DNA of 64,000 bases from Blastomussa wellsi (taxonomy: Eukaryota; Cnidaria; Anthozoa; Scleractinia; Plerogyridae): NCBI GenBank assembly GCA_947652115.1, contig OX393566.1:23939088-24003087 (forward strand), in the 5' to 3' direction. A program made the position numbers and the translations under genes. Under the pieces are notes generated by a model. It did not search any database and had not been told where the DNA came from. It was given only the letters and a program-made list of their open reading frames with translations. Below are positions 1-31,112 of the stretch, in pieces; within the stretch, counting starts at the first letter, position 1, and every line of letters begins with the position of its first letter.

Positions 1-7281
<7,281 letters not shown>

Positions 7282-9547
7282 ACTGGAACCAGGGAGCTTA
7301 GACCTAGATCTATTTTCCGTAGTACTGTCTTGAAACAGTCAAGAAAATGAGTGCCATATTTTGACGAACGTGGAGTCAGTCCGCTGTTTTCAAAACTGAC
7401 GTGACCTGCGATCATACGTTCTTTATTTTTTTTATGAGAGAGAGAAACATGATCGCAGGCTATAAACAGATGTTGCCAAGTCACCAGCTTCACAGGCAAC
7501 GTGGTAAAACGCAAACACTCAGCTATGGTTTTCATGGCTTTGATTTCTGTGAAAATTTGAAATGATATGTTCAAAGCGTTTGCAAGGAATGTTGCAGGGA
7601 ATACGACGACAAACGCAACACCAGGCGTCTAAACTGGTAGATAACAGGTATTAAATTGATAGTCGCATACAGCACTTTTCTGTAAATACCTTCATTTCAG
7701 GCTTGAAAGAAGTAGTTGTTTTTATTTTGTGAATTTGAGACAAATTTTGCATTTGGCAACGTTAGTTTTGACTAAAATCGCGAATACGCCGTCGTTTGAT
7801 CGCTTGTCCACTTTCAGGTAGCTTGTGATATTTTCGGATCAGGCGATTACAGGCGAAAATCCCCGGTGATTTGCAAAATTATTGTAACACGACTCTTGTT
7901 CTCAGGTTGTATAATGTATGAAAAATTAAAAATTCTGAGCTCGTCATCTGACGATGCGAAGTTCATGTAATTTCATGCACGACATTTAAACTGTAAATAC
8001 GAAAGTCCATGGTATAGTTTTAAATCCGTTAAGTGGCTTGGTCATCATTTGGAAATGTGTAAAATTGCCTTCAAATCAAAGGAAATCGTGAAACAATAGT
8101 TTAGGGTAGGTAGAAAAATATCAGAGGTAACTGCTGAAACAGAAGAAACAAGGGTAGCTTTTAATGAGGAAGATTGAGAAGGATTGTAATGGTTCTTCTG
8201 TGACAGAGGATTGTAATGGGTTTTCTGTGACAGAGGATTGCAATGGGTGACAGATCAGAGTTCCTTTGAAGATTTTAAGAAGATATATTTACAGAGACTA
8301 CAAATGGTTGAACAGAAGAAATTTCTATGAAAGAACGCGCGCAGTCAGTAGAGTGGGATTAAGTCAGGCAGGCAGTATCGCGTTCGTGCATTTTGAAAGA
8401 TTTAGTCTAACTTTTTTGTCATTTGCAATCCGCGTCAATCTTCTCCATCCTTAGCCTGCGTAGCCGGCGGGATTTGAGGGTTCGAGCAACTCAGCATTCG
8501 CGGGCGATGCCCACGAGGTCAAGTGGCGAAGCCATGCGAGTGGAAATTTCCTCAACCACCCTTGTTTCGTTTTGGTTTAGAATCACCTTTTTGGTGTTTT
8601 TCTTCCTTAGCAAACCATTATTTGTTTGGTTTCCTACATTTTTAAGGGTAACTTAGGTTGACGAAGAATTCTCTCAAAATATCGTGACTTAGCTCCTTAA
8701 ATTGCGATAAACTGAAGGGAGTGATTTGGTTTACTAGTATTTTGTGCCAGTGGGGTTGTTTCCTTGCAAGCGTCAACGTTGCGTCGATTTAAAAAGGCGG
8801 ACTTGTTGCTATGCGTAACTACCGAGGAGATTTCGCTGAGCAAGGCATGCCAACAGTGAAGTAGACAGAAGTTGGTTCTCTGTACATCAACCAAGCAAGA
8901 TTTTATTCAGATTAATTTGCTTTTTATTGAAGAGCAAATGATTTAAACCCTTAATAAAATATAGTACTTAGCAAAATAAAATTATGCGGTGTGACGATGT
9001 ATTTGGGTAATAATTAATATAAACTTGTCACAAAAGTTAACATTGCACCATTGCCACAAATACGGTTCGTGTAAAAAAAAAGTATTAGCCTTGTAATTAG
9101 ATTTGGAATTTATGCGGTAGTCTTGTTTTCTTGTGAGTTAAATAAACTGTCTTCAAATCATTTACTATATACACTGTCTTGTAGGCAATAAACATTTTAC
9201 ATGGTCTTACTGTGTTGATTATTATTATTTTACAGCCCCGTGAAGGTCATTTTACGGTTATGGTATGTAAAGGTTCGTAGAAATGTAACGCACTCAACCG
9301 TGCATTTTTGTGGAAGTACACTAAACACGTAAATAAATGTACAATAAATTCTGTCGGAAACCGCGAGCTCTTTTAAACAAGCAATTCTCAAATCCGCACC
9401 CAATATACTTGCGGGCAATAAAGATACAAAATTGTAGCTTTGTGGCTACGTTACTTGTTAAATGTATTGTTTTGTGCAAAATAGGCAACAACTAACTCTA
9501 TGGATGGAAGTCCCCCTTCAGATAGAAATATATAAACAACAGGGACG
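7282..9547. other. intergenic: convergent 3' ends of MMUT and the HCN-like gene
   Basis: Holds the 3' untranslated region of MMUT and that of the minus-strand channel gene. I see no further coding exon. AATAAA-type signals occur on the plus strand near 9132 and 9189 and, in complement, near 8910-8930. Positions 8400-8690 belong to a dispersed AT-rich repeat ending in a motif (AAATATCGTGACTTAGCTCC on the plus strand) that recurs in either orientation at 13340-13560, 40500-40580, 53570-53720 and 59690-59900. Confidence 0.6.
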
Positions 9548-12500
9548 TCAAAAGTCGGCTATTATTGCTATCACATCCGGGTCTTCGAGTTCGTCGTCTT
9601 CCTCGACAACGATATCAAGTTCAGATTTCCGCGTTTGCGCAAACGATGCTAAACCCGGCGCGACAGTGTTGAAGAACGCTCTTGTTAAGAATGGTGCACT
9701 CTTTCCCTTTTTCTTGGGTGATGAGGTGCACGTTCGTGAGCTCTGGTTTTTCGATCCAGGCGCAGACTTAATGGCCTGTGGTGCAGCTGAAGACTTGGTA
9801 GCCTGTGAGGCAGTTGATTTTGATGGTCCTTGCTGGATTGGAGATAGTGAACGAGCAGGCGGCTGCGTTCTTGTATCGTCGTCTAGTTCGAATGCAGTTC
9901 TGCGGAAGAAGAAGAAAAAGTTGGAATTTCTTTGCCCGGGGTTACGATTTGCAGACCTTTGCACTGAAACTTCATTGGCACTCGTATAACGCGCTCCAAA
10001 TTCAGAAGAACTAGATTTCTTCAGGGCTAATCAAGAGCAAGCATTAAATTAGACCAATCAGCATCGCCACGCTTTCTTTGCTATCATGCCTCGAGGGCTT
10101 CCATGTTCTATAGCTATCAACACTAACGTAGAAGGTAAGCCTCGCGCCAAGCAGCGCATTCTGCTGGAGCTTATCCCGGTTCTCGTAGCATTAAGCGGCA
10201 AGGAATATTTCTACTCCCCCCTGTATGGGATGCTAGTCCATCGCAGGGTTACCGCCCAGCAGTAAATTTACGTTTTACATTTGTAAAAATTATCGTAATT
10301 CAGCCCTCGGGCTGCAAGGGTAATTTCAATAAACTATCTATCTATCTATCTATCTAAATTCGCTGGTACCCATTTATACACCCGGGTGGAGAGAGACACT
10401 GCGAGAGTAAAGTGTCTTGCCCAAGCACACAACGCAGTACCCCGGTCGAGGCTTGAACCCAGACCGTCCGATCCGGAGTCAAACCACCACGCCTCCCTAG
10501 TAACATACCGACTTAAAAAGAATAAATAGACCCACCGCTTCCCTCTTACTCGCCTTTCGGTTATACCCTCCTCGGCCAGCGGTTCTGACAGGTTTGGCTG
10601 CAGTCCAATCCGATTTAGCCTTTCTTTCGCGACCTCTTCCAGCATCATCTTCATGTCAGGATACTCCAAAAGTACCTCATGAAAGTGAGGCGAGCACAGC
10701 GAGTACAGATTGCAAGTTGTCGCAGCTCTAACCGAGGCCACCCTGCGTGCTTCCTTCGTCAACAGGCATATTTCTAGCGATGGAATTAATATCGTATCAA
10801 ATAGCGATCCACTTGATATTTAGTCATTAGAAAAGAGAACATCGCAAAGCTAAGACTGGAGACTTTTCAGGGTGAATTTGCGGTCAGATGGAGATTTTCA
10901 GCTCTGTTGGCTGTCCAGGAGTAAAATCTTCTCTTCCTGATTAGCTAATATATTTAACACCTTAGACAGTGTTCAATCACATTTTCAAGCCCTGAGCTGA
11001 TTCAAACTCTGGCTTAATTACCCAATGCCAAACAATACATGATGGTCGATGATAGTCGGACAGTTTAAGCGTGCGCACCGGTACCGTTTGACCACCAATT
11101 ACTGCATGTACTATCGTCAGCTGTAAATAACTTTGAACTTTTTCCCGTTTGACCGCGCGCATGATAGTTGGTGATAGTTGTTCCCGTCTGAACATGAGTA
11201 CGATAGTTGATGATAGTTCGGGGAGATTAAACTATCATCGACTATATATATCATGCGACGTTTGACAAGGGATTTTGAACAAGTTGAATGATAGTTTATG
11301 ATAGTTGTTGGTCAAACAGGAGCCCGTACTTCAACTGCCACTCACTATCATAGTTATGTACCGTTTGACCTGGGCTTCACGAGCTCCATAATATTGCAAG
11401 GAAATCACTATATGGCAATACACGGCCATCTGGCCATGAGTGCACCATGTGACGTCACTTCCGCTGAATACTACCATACCCCGATAAATTTGTCATGTAG
11501 CAACCCTGTATGAAAACAATAAAACAAACAACAGGAACAATGCCCCTAGCCCTCAAAACAATAGCAACTGCTACACTAGAGGACCAGTAGAACAAAAGAG
11601 AAAAACAACAAAACAATGGCCCTAGCCCTCAAAACAATAGCAACTGCTACACTAGAGGACCAGTAGAACAATAGAACAAACAACAGGAACAATGCCCCTA
11701 GCCCTCAAAACAATAGCAACTGCTACACTAGAGAACCAGTAGACCATCATCCCTAGGGAAAACTTGATTCATCCAGTACTCTTGGGCCGACAAAATTAAT
11801 ACCCTCAAACACGAAATAATAATTAAAGAATTGATTTATCATTGAAGTGGCAATAAAGCGAAGGGGTTGGGCAACTCGTGCGTGTCCTCAGCCTTCCCTC
11901 AGGATTCTCCTTGATTAATAATAATATAATAATTAGCAGCTTTACCTCCAAAATGCGATCCGTCGCCGAGGCTAGTGGCCAAAATCCCGTCTTTTGTGAG
12001 CACATCGACAATTCCTCTATGAATAAAATACATCTTATCTCCCTTGAGGCCAGACCGGCATATATATTCACCGGTGAGATAAACCTCAAACCTGAGCTTG
12101 CTGACGATATCTGCGATGAACTGGCGACTTGCGTTATTAAAGAAAGGCACCGAGTGAAGTAGCGGACTCACATTGTGGACCAAGATGTCCTGAAAATGAA
12201 ACGAAGTTTAATAACCAATCAGCACGAAAATCCCACTCACATTTCTCATTTCTTATAGAATCAGCCGGAGAAATTGACCGCAGATCAAGAGATGCGTCCT
12301 CGGTGATCAATCCTTGTCTTCTCACTAACTTCATGTTTAATTTTGCATCAAAGTATTGACGAGAAACAAGAGGCCGATCCTTGTCACGCATCGCTTCGTT
12401 ACGCTGCCAACGTTGCGTGACAGACAGAAAGTACTAAATTTTGCTGTATTAGAACTGGTTGACTATTTACCTCTCGGAGCGCCTTGGAGAGCTCGTTGAG

Positions 12501-15500
12501 TATGATATCCTCGTCGAATAGTTTGTGATGGAAGCGATGCTCGTAATATTCCTCCACCTTCAGGCGTATACGTAACGGCAACTTTCGGTAACGCATGTAC
12601 TCCTTCACTTGACTCAACTAAAATATCCAAAGAACATTTAAAAGCTTAGCTACTCCAAATTTGCAACCGTCAAGCAATGATCTAGCCTGCGAAAACAGCC
12701 GTCCCTCTTCGCTACCCGGCCCGAGGGCGTTTCGCAAGACGTCTTGCGAAACGACGCCTCTCGGGCAGTCAGCGAAGATGGAAGGCTGTTTTCGCAGGCT
12801 ACTGAGCAGTGATCAAACATGAGTATTTTAGCATTTGCGTAAGAGGTCTTAGAGCATGCACAAACTGTAACAAACTTTTCCCTTTAAATCTGCCACTAGA
12901 GAGAGGGACAGTTCCAGAAGCAACTTTTTCTCAGTCTGAAGAAAATTTGTATTAATCCCACTAAAGGAGAGACAATAGGCCATTTCCGAGTTCGCTTGTG
13001 CCTCTATTTCAAGGCGAGTCTAAGTGCAAAGTCTTTGTAATGAAAATGAGTTTTCATTCATATGGAAAGCAAAACTAATTACCATCACAAAACTTTCGCA
13101 CTTAGACTCGTTTTGAAATAGAGGCTCAAGGGAACTCGGAAATGGCCTATTACATCAAGTGGCACACTTTCACACCAACGCACATCCTGGCGCGCCAGTG
13201 CCTTACGCATGCGCGTAGCCATACTGTCTATCAGTAACAGCCATTGGAGGCAGCAGGGGCCTTGTTAAGCCTCGTGTATCAACATGGCGGGAAGTGCTTG
13301 GTAGGGCCGTCACTGCCGAGCCGAGTGCCGCAAAGCACCCCTTTAAAGGAGGTCTGTCACGATATTTTGAGTCATATTTGTGACGAACAAAATTCCCCTT
13401 AAAATGAAGGAAACCTCTAAATAATAGTTTAATAAGAAAGAAAACCCCCAAAGAGGTGATACTAAAACAAAAAGGAACAAGGATGGCAAGGGATGGGAAT
13501 GATTGAGACGGATTGCAAATGACGAATTTGGAAATTTAAGGCTGAATTTTTCAAAATTCATAAACCACGAGGTAGCTCCCTTGATCTTGAGCTCCAAACA
13601 TACGGGACCTGTTGGCTGGGAACCCCACAGAATTTGCATTACTTAAAACAAGTGAGCCGAGACAGCTGTTCACGGCTGCCACTACCCTGGTCATATGGCC
13701 GTGCCAGATCGATATTGAGACAACATTTCACAATCATTTTGATTGCTATAGTTGGTTGCTTTACTAAGAGTAAATTTTATGGTTTTCTTCTTATATTATA
13801 AAGCCACTTCTGAAAATGTAAATAACCCCAAAATATTTTTTTCGCCACAATAAACTTTTGCACCAGTTCGAAACGCATTACAACTTTCGTTTCTCCTTTT
13901 TTACCAAATGCGGACTATTTATAGCATTAAAAGTTACGAAAACTGTGCGATCTTTGGTTCACGACGGAGTAAGAAGTGGCGTGGGTCTATTCCTGGGTTG
14001 TTGTCACGAACTGATTTGCATCGCATCAAGTCTTTGTAAACATGCATGCAAATCAGTTTGTGACGTCAACCCAGGAATAGACCCACGCCCGTTTCTGTCT
14101 CGGTTGTGAACAAATACCGTACAGTTTTCGTAACTTTTTAATGCTATAAACAGTCCTCATTTAGTAAAAAGGAGAAACGAAAGGTGTAACGCGTTTCGAA
14201 CTGGTGCAAAGGTTTATTTTAACGAAAAAATATTTTGGGGTTAGGTGCATGCAGAGTTGAAGTTATTTTTCTTTCACTAGCTATAGTTACCAGTTTACCT
14301 TCTCATTGTAAAGCCGCCCGGACGAGTCAATCGACATGATCAAACTGGACATGATACCAATAAACACAGCATAAAACGTAGCGCCTATGGTCATACTGCA
14401 CAGCGTCAGCCAGAGTTCTGTAATGGTCTGTGGTGGATAGCGCCCGTAACCAATACACAGCATGTGCGACATGGCGTTAAACAGAGCCCAGCTGTACTGC
14501 GTGGCTGGCGATTTGTCCTGAAAATACACCACAACGAAAGAACGACAGGTTACTCAAGTGTCCAATGACAAGGTTTATGTGCTATCCATACGCACGCTCT
14601 TTATTCGTTCCTTGTGGTGACAGAATATTTGTCTATTCCTGATTTGACGTCACAAACTGATTTGCATGCATGTTTTCAAAGACTTGATGCCATGCAAACC
14701 AGTTTATTTCAAATCAAGGATAAACCCACGCCCCTCTGACTCGGTCGTGGAACAAATGATGCACAGTTTCTGGTAACTTTTAAATGCTATAAAAAGTCAG
14801 AATTTTGTACAAAGGAGAGACGAAAGGTGCAATGCGTTTCGAACTAGTGCAAAGGTTTACTTTTAGGAAAACAAATTGGGTTAGGTGCACTTTAACTATG
14901 TTGATAGAGATGTTTTCACTTCAGCAATTCTGCGTTTACTTTGTCATTGCATCACTACGCTAAAAATCTTGCATCAATTTTTCAACCAATCAGGAGTAAA
15001 ACCAAAACCATTCCCCGCGCTTTGTGCCGGCTACGTGTAAATACTTCGACGTTTGATTGGTTCACAGGATTGTATCCGTCCTTTGTACGTGATTGGCCAA
15101 AGTTATCACTTTTGTTTTGGTTTTACGACACTCAGTTGAAACTCGCTCTATAAATGTGTTCTGTACCTTTAATCCGTTGATAACAACCCAGCTGTTATCT
15201 GGGAATTCCAACAGGTACGGAACAAGGAATTGAACGCAGCCGTTCCAGTGAGATAGCAACAGCATGCATCCAATCAACTTCAAAATACGAAGCTGGCCAC
15301 TGGCAATGTTAAGCAACTGACAAAAACACACACGCATTAAAATACAGGTCTGTCTAGCGGGTCCTTAACTTGTGTCTCTAGCGATCTTTTACACCACTAC
15401 ATGTAATTTGCTCTAGGCATGAGTTTAGTAGCCCATCAGGCCGGAGTTTAAACCAGTTCCCGTAGCATGAGGCGGCTAGGAGTATTTCTACTCCCCCCCC

Positions 15501-17890
15501 CCCCCCCCCATTAATATTGGAACAACAAGAGAAAAATGTTACCTTGTCTTTGACCATATGCGCCGTGACATCATTTGTCAATGTTTTAGTTCCCTTAAAC
15601 TTCACTTGCTACAATTGTTTCTTTTGCCCAAACCCTTATTTTTCCAATGCCAATTAACCGCGAATCCGGAATTAAAGGTTAATCGCCCACCATTACAAGT
15701 GCCATTTTGTTTTCCTTCCAACATCAGACCGGGATTTGCCTTAATGGGGACGCCTTAGAGAACATACTTCCTTTCCTAGCGCCAATTTAAAAGACACTTA
15801 AGCCAGGAGACCAAAGTTTCACGTGCAAGCTATAGTGTCAGTCCATTAGATTCCATTGTTAAAAAGACAATCGCAAGCGTACAAATGTCTTGATACTTGC
15901 CTTTGAACATTTCACAGCCATTTGCGAAAACGTTAAAATAGAGGTGTTATTTCATATTTGAATTTCTTTTGCTTGTTCTGACTCCGATGCATGGAAGATA
16001 AAGCGGTGGCAAACGAGGATACATTGTTGCGGAAACATTGTTTCGGACCCAAATTTTTCCATGTTTGCCCGCGCGCGCAACATTGTTACGGATACAAATG
16101 TCCGAGACACAAAATATGTTTCTGATTTTCTTCAGAATCATTTTGTGTCCGCAACAAATGTTTCCGTGTTTGCGCGCGCAACAAATCGTCATGAGCAACA
16201 ATGTGTCCTCGTTTGCCACCGCCTTTAAACAGTGCAGTTGAGTGGGATTGCACATACGCCGAACCGTAAAACTGTTCATTTAATTGAAAATGATATATCT
16301 CAAAGCCTGGACTCAGAGTTTCCCTCCCCTCGTTTTCTCTTGATGCATACGACCTACCTCTTCAAATCTTTTAATATAACGCACCAGTCTCGAAACTCGC
16401 AGAAGTCTCAAAAGACTCAGTAACTTGGCAAGTTTGAGGATGCGAAGGGCCCGCGATGCCTTGATCAGCGTTTGCTGCGCCGACGAAGATGACGCAAGGA
16501 AGTACGCGTAATCGAACGGAAGTGACGAAAGCAAGTCTATAAAAAACCAGCCTCGTATGTACTTCCGGGTGATAATTTTCTTGTCCAGTATCACTTCCTC
16601 TTGGTTGTTGGGATCAACGATTCCGGTTTTAAAATTCAAACAAATGTCCATGAGGAATATTGTATCCGAAATTCCGTTCAAAACTAGCCAATGTAAGGAC
16701 AGGTCATCGCTTAAGAACGAAATGCTAACCGGAAGAAGAATTACGTGCAAGGAAATGAAAGTAATTAGTAGAATATCCCAGTACCAGCGGAATGAGCTGA
16801 ACGGGTGAATCACTCCTTTGCCCTTCTGCTCTTGCCTGCGCTGCTCTAAGAGAACCGCGGCTTTATTTCCAAACAATTTCAACGCCATCTTGTTATCTGG
16901 ATTAGCTGCGAATATGTCCTTGAGGTAAGATATAGCTCTAGCTCCCTTTGGAGCCGAAGCCAGAGTCGATTGTAGGTTCGCATGTCGTGTTAACGTCTCC
17001 AGTGTTGTTGGTTGGTCTTTTGGAGGGCGCCCGCGTGACTCACCAGATTCATCATTTCCATGGAGACCTATAAATATATAGACGTTTCTTAATGACAGGG
17101 CTTAAAGTAAGGGTGCAATGTTGGGCCACGCAGCACTAATTTATAAGTAGCCGTAAAAAATTAATTCGATCGATCATTGATGCTGTTGACGTCACCCAAC
17201 AACCCAACAATTTCTATAATTTTGCTACAAGTAATTTCAAGCAAAAACTTTCCTTACTTTTGCGCGGAGAAATTGAGTTAATTTTTGCAAATGGTTAGAC
17301 GTGCAGGTCTTCTCGGATAAGGACGATAAACCGTAGGTCTCGTCTCCTGTATCTTCAGTGTTACATGGCCAGCAGGGACGTTAAAAAACCCACACACTTC
17401 TCGCAAAGAGTAGGGCACGAAGTGCCCGGTGTTGTGGTCTGGCCTTGTTTCATGTTCTTTGTTTTATGGGTTGGTGCTTTCATTTGGGGTGTATAGCCTG
17501 TTCGCGCTTTTCTTCCTCGGACAGATTTGTCCAGAAATTGCTTAAAGTTAAAATTAAATACGTTTTATAACTTTTCACACTTTTCAATTACGTTTCAATA
17601 AAAATGTCGAGTTCCACTGAGTGATCATGAACAAACTGTAAACAACTGGCACACGCAGGCTTCGCTTTGGCAAAAGTTGATTACATGAATGCACTTTCTT
17701 TTATCTTACCTGGCTCGGGAAAAGAATGCCTTCTTTTACCTCTTTTGTTGATAATGATAATCGGTTGATCGACTCCCACCTCCCTGTTGTCCGCGTCATG
17801 AATGGATTTTTCCGTATCACACGGGCATGGTTGTATTAAGCCACACGCTTTACAGCGAGTGTCATTTATGTCTTTTCGGTTTGCCGGCAT
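9548..17890 (-). CDS. HCN-like: HCN-type hyperpolarization-activated, cyclic-nucleotide-gated cation channel
   Basis: Plasma-membrane pacemaker-type channel. Exons (minus): 17890-17710 (ATG), 17067-16358, 15316-15167, 14517-14299, 12617-12471, 12189-11946, 10773-10567 and 10026-9548 (TGA). The total is 2337 nt, 778 residues, with every junction phase consistent. The N-terminal HCN domain lies near residues 105-155, followed by S1-S4. S4 has the regular Arg/Lys pattern [21 protein letters not shown]5 lies in exon 3. Exon 4 carries the pore with the CIGYG filter (about 368-372) and S6. Exon 5 is the C-linker, and exons 6-7 form the cyclic-nucleotide-binding domain ([20 protein letters not shown]). 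The last exon is a low-complexity Ser/Pro/Lys tail ending in an acidic stretch. The start is the first ATG of exon 1; a more upstream in-frame TTG is ignored. The last intron uses a weaker GTATAA donor, so the tail junction is the least certain part. Confidence 0.93.
10134..10499 (-). mobile_element. tRNA-derived SINE, copy B, interrupted by a nested insertion
   Basis: Same family as 622-915, in minus orientation. Between the module ending CCGCCCAGCAGTAAATT (10265) and the one resuming AAATTCGCTGGTACCC (10357) there is an extra ~90 bp ending in AATAAA and a (CTAT)n run at 10333-10356. This looks like a small element that landed inside the SINE. It lies in the last HCN-like intron. Confidence 0.8.
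11035..11380. repeat. GATAGTT-rich inverted and direct repeat block
   Basis: Repeated TGATAGTTGATGATAGTT-like words and their complement AACTATCATCGACTATCA alternate with copies of CCGTTTGAC over ~350 bp. This resembles a degenerate foldback element. No coding potential is seen. It lies in the HCN-like intron between exons 6 and 7. Confidence 0.6.
11530..11742. repeat. tandem repeat, three copies of a ~70-80 bp unit
   Basis: The core CCCTAGCCCTCAAAACAATA followed by GCAACTGCTACACTAGAG and CCAGTAG recurs three times, at about 11549, 11622 and 11697. Linkers are A-rich and of slightly different length. It is intronic in the HCN-like gene. Confidence 0.9.
12684..12800. mobile_element. short palindromic MITE
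   Basis: AGCCTGCGAAAACAGCC at the left reappears as GGCTGTTTTCGCAGGCT at the right. The centre is itself palindromic around TTTCGCAAGACGTCTTGCGAAA. It is non-coding and intronic in the HCN-like gene. Confidence 0.85.
12974..13151. mobile_element. MITE with AATAGGCCATTTCCGAGTT termini
   Basis: A 178-bp element with near-perfect inverted ends (AATAGGCCATTTCCGAGTT and its complement with one mismatch). The subterminal parts are also complementary (CTCTATTTCAAGGCGAGTCT against AGACTCGTTTTGAAATAGAG). It is non-coding. A related end sequence occurs at 52425-52440. Confidence 0.85.
13330..13560. repeat. dispersed AT-rich repeat copy
   Basis: Shares TCACGATATTTTGAGTCAT followed by CGAACAAAATTCCCCTTAAAAT with copies near 8650 (reverse), 40520 and 59715. 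The 59690-59900 copy continues colinearly (TTACCCTTAAAATGTAGGAAA). No ORF or defined ends were found. Confidence 0.6.
13822..14249. mobile_element. TTAA-family foldback MITE, copy 1 (degenerate ends)
   Basis: Long inverted arms (TAACCCCAAAATATTTTTTT-type ends, about 200 bp each) meet at a central palindrome around GGCGTGGGTCTATTCCTGGG. It is homologous to the complete copy at 27645-28073, but its outermost bases are eroded. It lies just downstream, in gene orientation, of the HCN-like pore exon. Confidence 0.85.
14618..14895. mobile_element. TTAA-family foldback MITE, copy 3 (truncated)
   Basis: Retains the central palindrome and the right end TTAGGTGCACT followed by TTAA, but the left arm is missing. 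Together with copy 1 it brackets the HCN-like pore exon (14299-14517). Confidence 0.8.
14930..15155. repeat. dispersed repeat with CCAATCA-type palindromic words
   Basis: The region is homologous in inverted orientation to 45900-46115. Both contain GAACCAATCAAA, GATTGGTTGAAAAA and a CAACTGAG/AAATGAGTGTC end. It is probably a non-autonomous DNA element. It lies immediately beside HCN-like exon 3. Confidence 0.6.
15420..15510 (-). mobile_element. tRNA-derived SINE, copy C (3' end only)
   Basis: Only the tail module remains (complement of GCCCATCAGGCCGGAG to GTATTTCTACTCCCCC), ending in a run of about 24 C residues at 15486-15509. The head is absent, as in a 5'-truncated copy. Confidence 0.7.
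16003..16222. mobile_element. foldback MITE with GCGGTGGCAAACGAGGA ends
   Basis: A 220-bp element. GCGGTGGCAAACGAGGA at the left is mirrored by TCCTCGTTTGCCACCGC at the right, and inner words (GCGCGCGCAACATTGTT, AACAATGTGTCC) pair as well. It is in the HCN-like intron before exon 3. Confidence 0.85.
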
Positions 17891-19082
17891 GTTGGTCAAA
17901 TAAGTTAAAATTGAAGCGTGGATTTGGAACGGAGCGGCATTATTACGAAGTTACAATATTGGCAACTTGCCCTGTTGCCAGGCGAAATCTTGACGAGAAA
18001 AACTACATCGCAATCGATGAAAGAAACGCCGAAGAAAGTTCTCAAAATTCAATCAACAAGGCTTCCAGCGACCGAGTCAGTGACTGTGACGTAATGTAAT
18101 CGACTTCTCTGATTTAGTTCTGCGCGCGCAAAACATGATTCTAGAACAAAAATGAGTTTGTTTCCACACTTCTGTTCGCTGGCAAGTTCACCAACGGCAA
18201 TCCCCACCTCTGGTCGGACCGCACATTTCGACGTTGTAAGCGCAGAGCGCCCTTTCCTTACCTTTTTAACCAATCAAATTTGATTGATGGACAAGGGGCC
18301 AACCAAAAGTCGAGATACTTTGTGCCGAGCTTAAAGAATATCGGCCTATGGAGACAGAATGGGTAACAGGGTAAATTGAAGGAGAAAGCCTTTAAAAACA
18401 CAAATGTTACTGCATTCCTGGCAAATTGTTTGCGCCTCTTATAAGTTTTCAGAACCTTAGAATAACGCGAACCCCGTTAAAATTACATGTAACACACTTT
18501 TCTGGTCAGTACCTTATCGAGGTTCATTGTAATCAAAGCAGATCAATGCACATTCAACTTGAACATTTTATTGCATTCGTATAAACGAATGAAACTATAC
18601 AAAAATAATGACAGATTAAAACCACTCTTAAATTTTACAGATGGTTTTCAGTATATTAATTTACCGAATTCTTAGTTAGAATCAATAGTTGCTCACCTCT
18701 AAATAACTTTTCGTACATTTCGCACATTGGCTTCGTCAAGTTAATTAGGGTCTAGTTGGTACTACTCAACTCAAAACACGGCGCAAGCATTTTGGAATCT
18801 TAGTTGAGCACTTCTTAAAACACCTTATCTTATGAAACAATAAACCTTCTGTTAGAGTTCTATCTTGAAACTGTATCTCTCGTTGCCTTTGTGTAGCTCT
18901 CTCGTTGCCTCTCAAATGAAGCATATAATTTTCTCCAAAAGGCCACCCAGGATTCCATTCCAGTGTAGAAAATTGTAAAACACTTCAATCACTGAAAAAG
19001 CGTCTGTCTTGGTTGCATTCGAAAGGCTTCCACGGCGGGCCTATTTACAAATCATGTGCGCTTCTTGTTTTTTCAGCAGTTT
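17891..19082. other. HCN-like upstream region and NDUFS1 3' UTR
   Basis: Both flanking genes run on the minus strand, so this interval holds the promoter side of the HCN-like gene and the 3' untranslated region of NDUFS1. A minus-strand polyadenylation signal candidate (AATAAA) lies near 18565. I see no coding exon or obvious repeat. The 17827-18099 plus-strand frame is the shadow of HCN-like exon 1. Confidence 0.55.
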
Positions 19083-30879
<11,797 letters not shown>

Positions 30880-31112
30880 TGTACGACTGCGAAACAAAAA
30901 GGCTGTACATGTAAACAATGTCAGTCCACAGGTTTGAGCTAGATGAACTTTGCTAAAGTACGTGAACATTATGTAATCGCTCAATGAACTTTATGGTACG
31001 CATACTTAAGGTTAATCTCATCAATGACTAAACCTCTTACTTCTACAACTGTTTTGCAATATGCGTAAATCACCGTTGAACATCAACAACTGAGAACCCT
31101 CGATTTTCAAAG
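30880..31112. promoter_or_regulatory. candidate bidirectional promoter between NDUFS1 and MRPL2
   Basis: NDUFS1 starts on the minus strand at 30879. A probable MRPL2 first exon starts on the plus strand near 31100, leaving about 230 bp between them. AAGATGGCGGC at 31110-31120 matches the YY1-type initiator and nearly matches the TISU element of short-leader housekeeping and mitochondrial mRNAs. No TATA box is evident. That transcripts leave in both directions is inference from gene layout. Confidence 0.5.

Noticed and set aside
9462..9989. 175-codon plus-strand frame
   Set aside because: It is the antisense shadow of the last HCN-like exon, whose phase closes exactly with the other seven exons.
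17888..17899. HCN-like start at an upstream TTG
   Set aside because: A normal ATG lies three codons downstream, and eukaryotic initiation at TTG is not supported.
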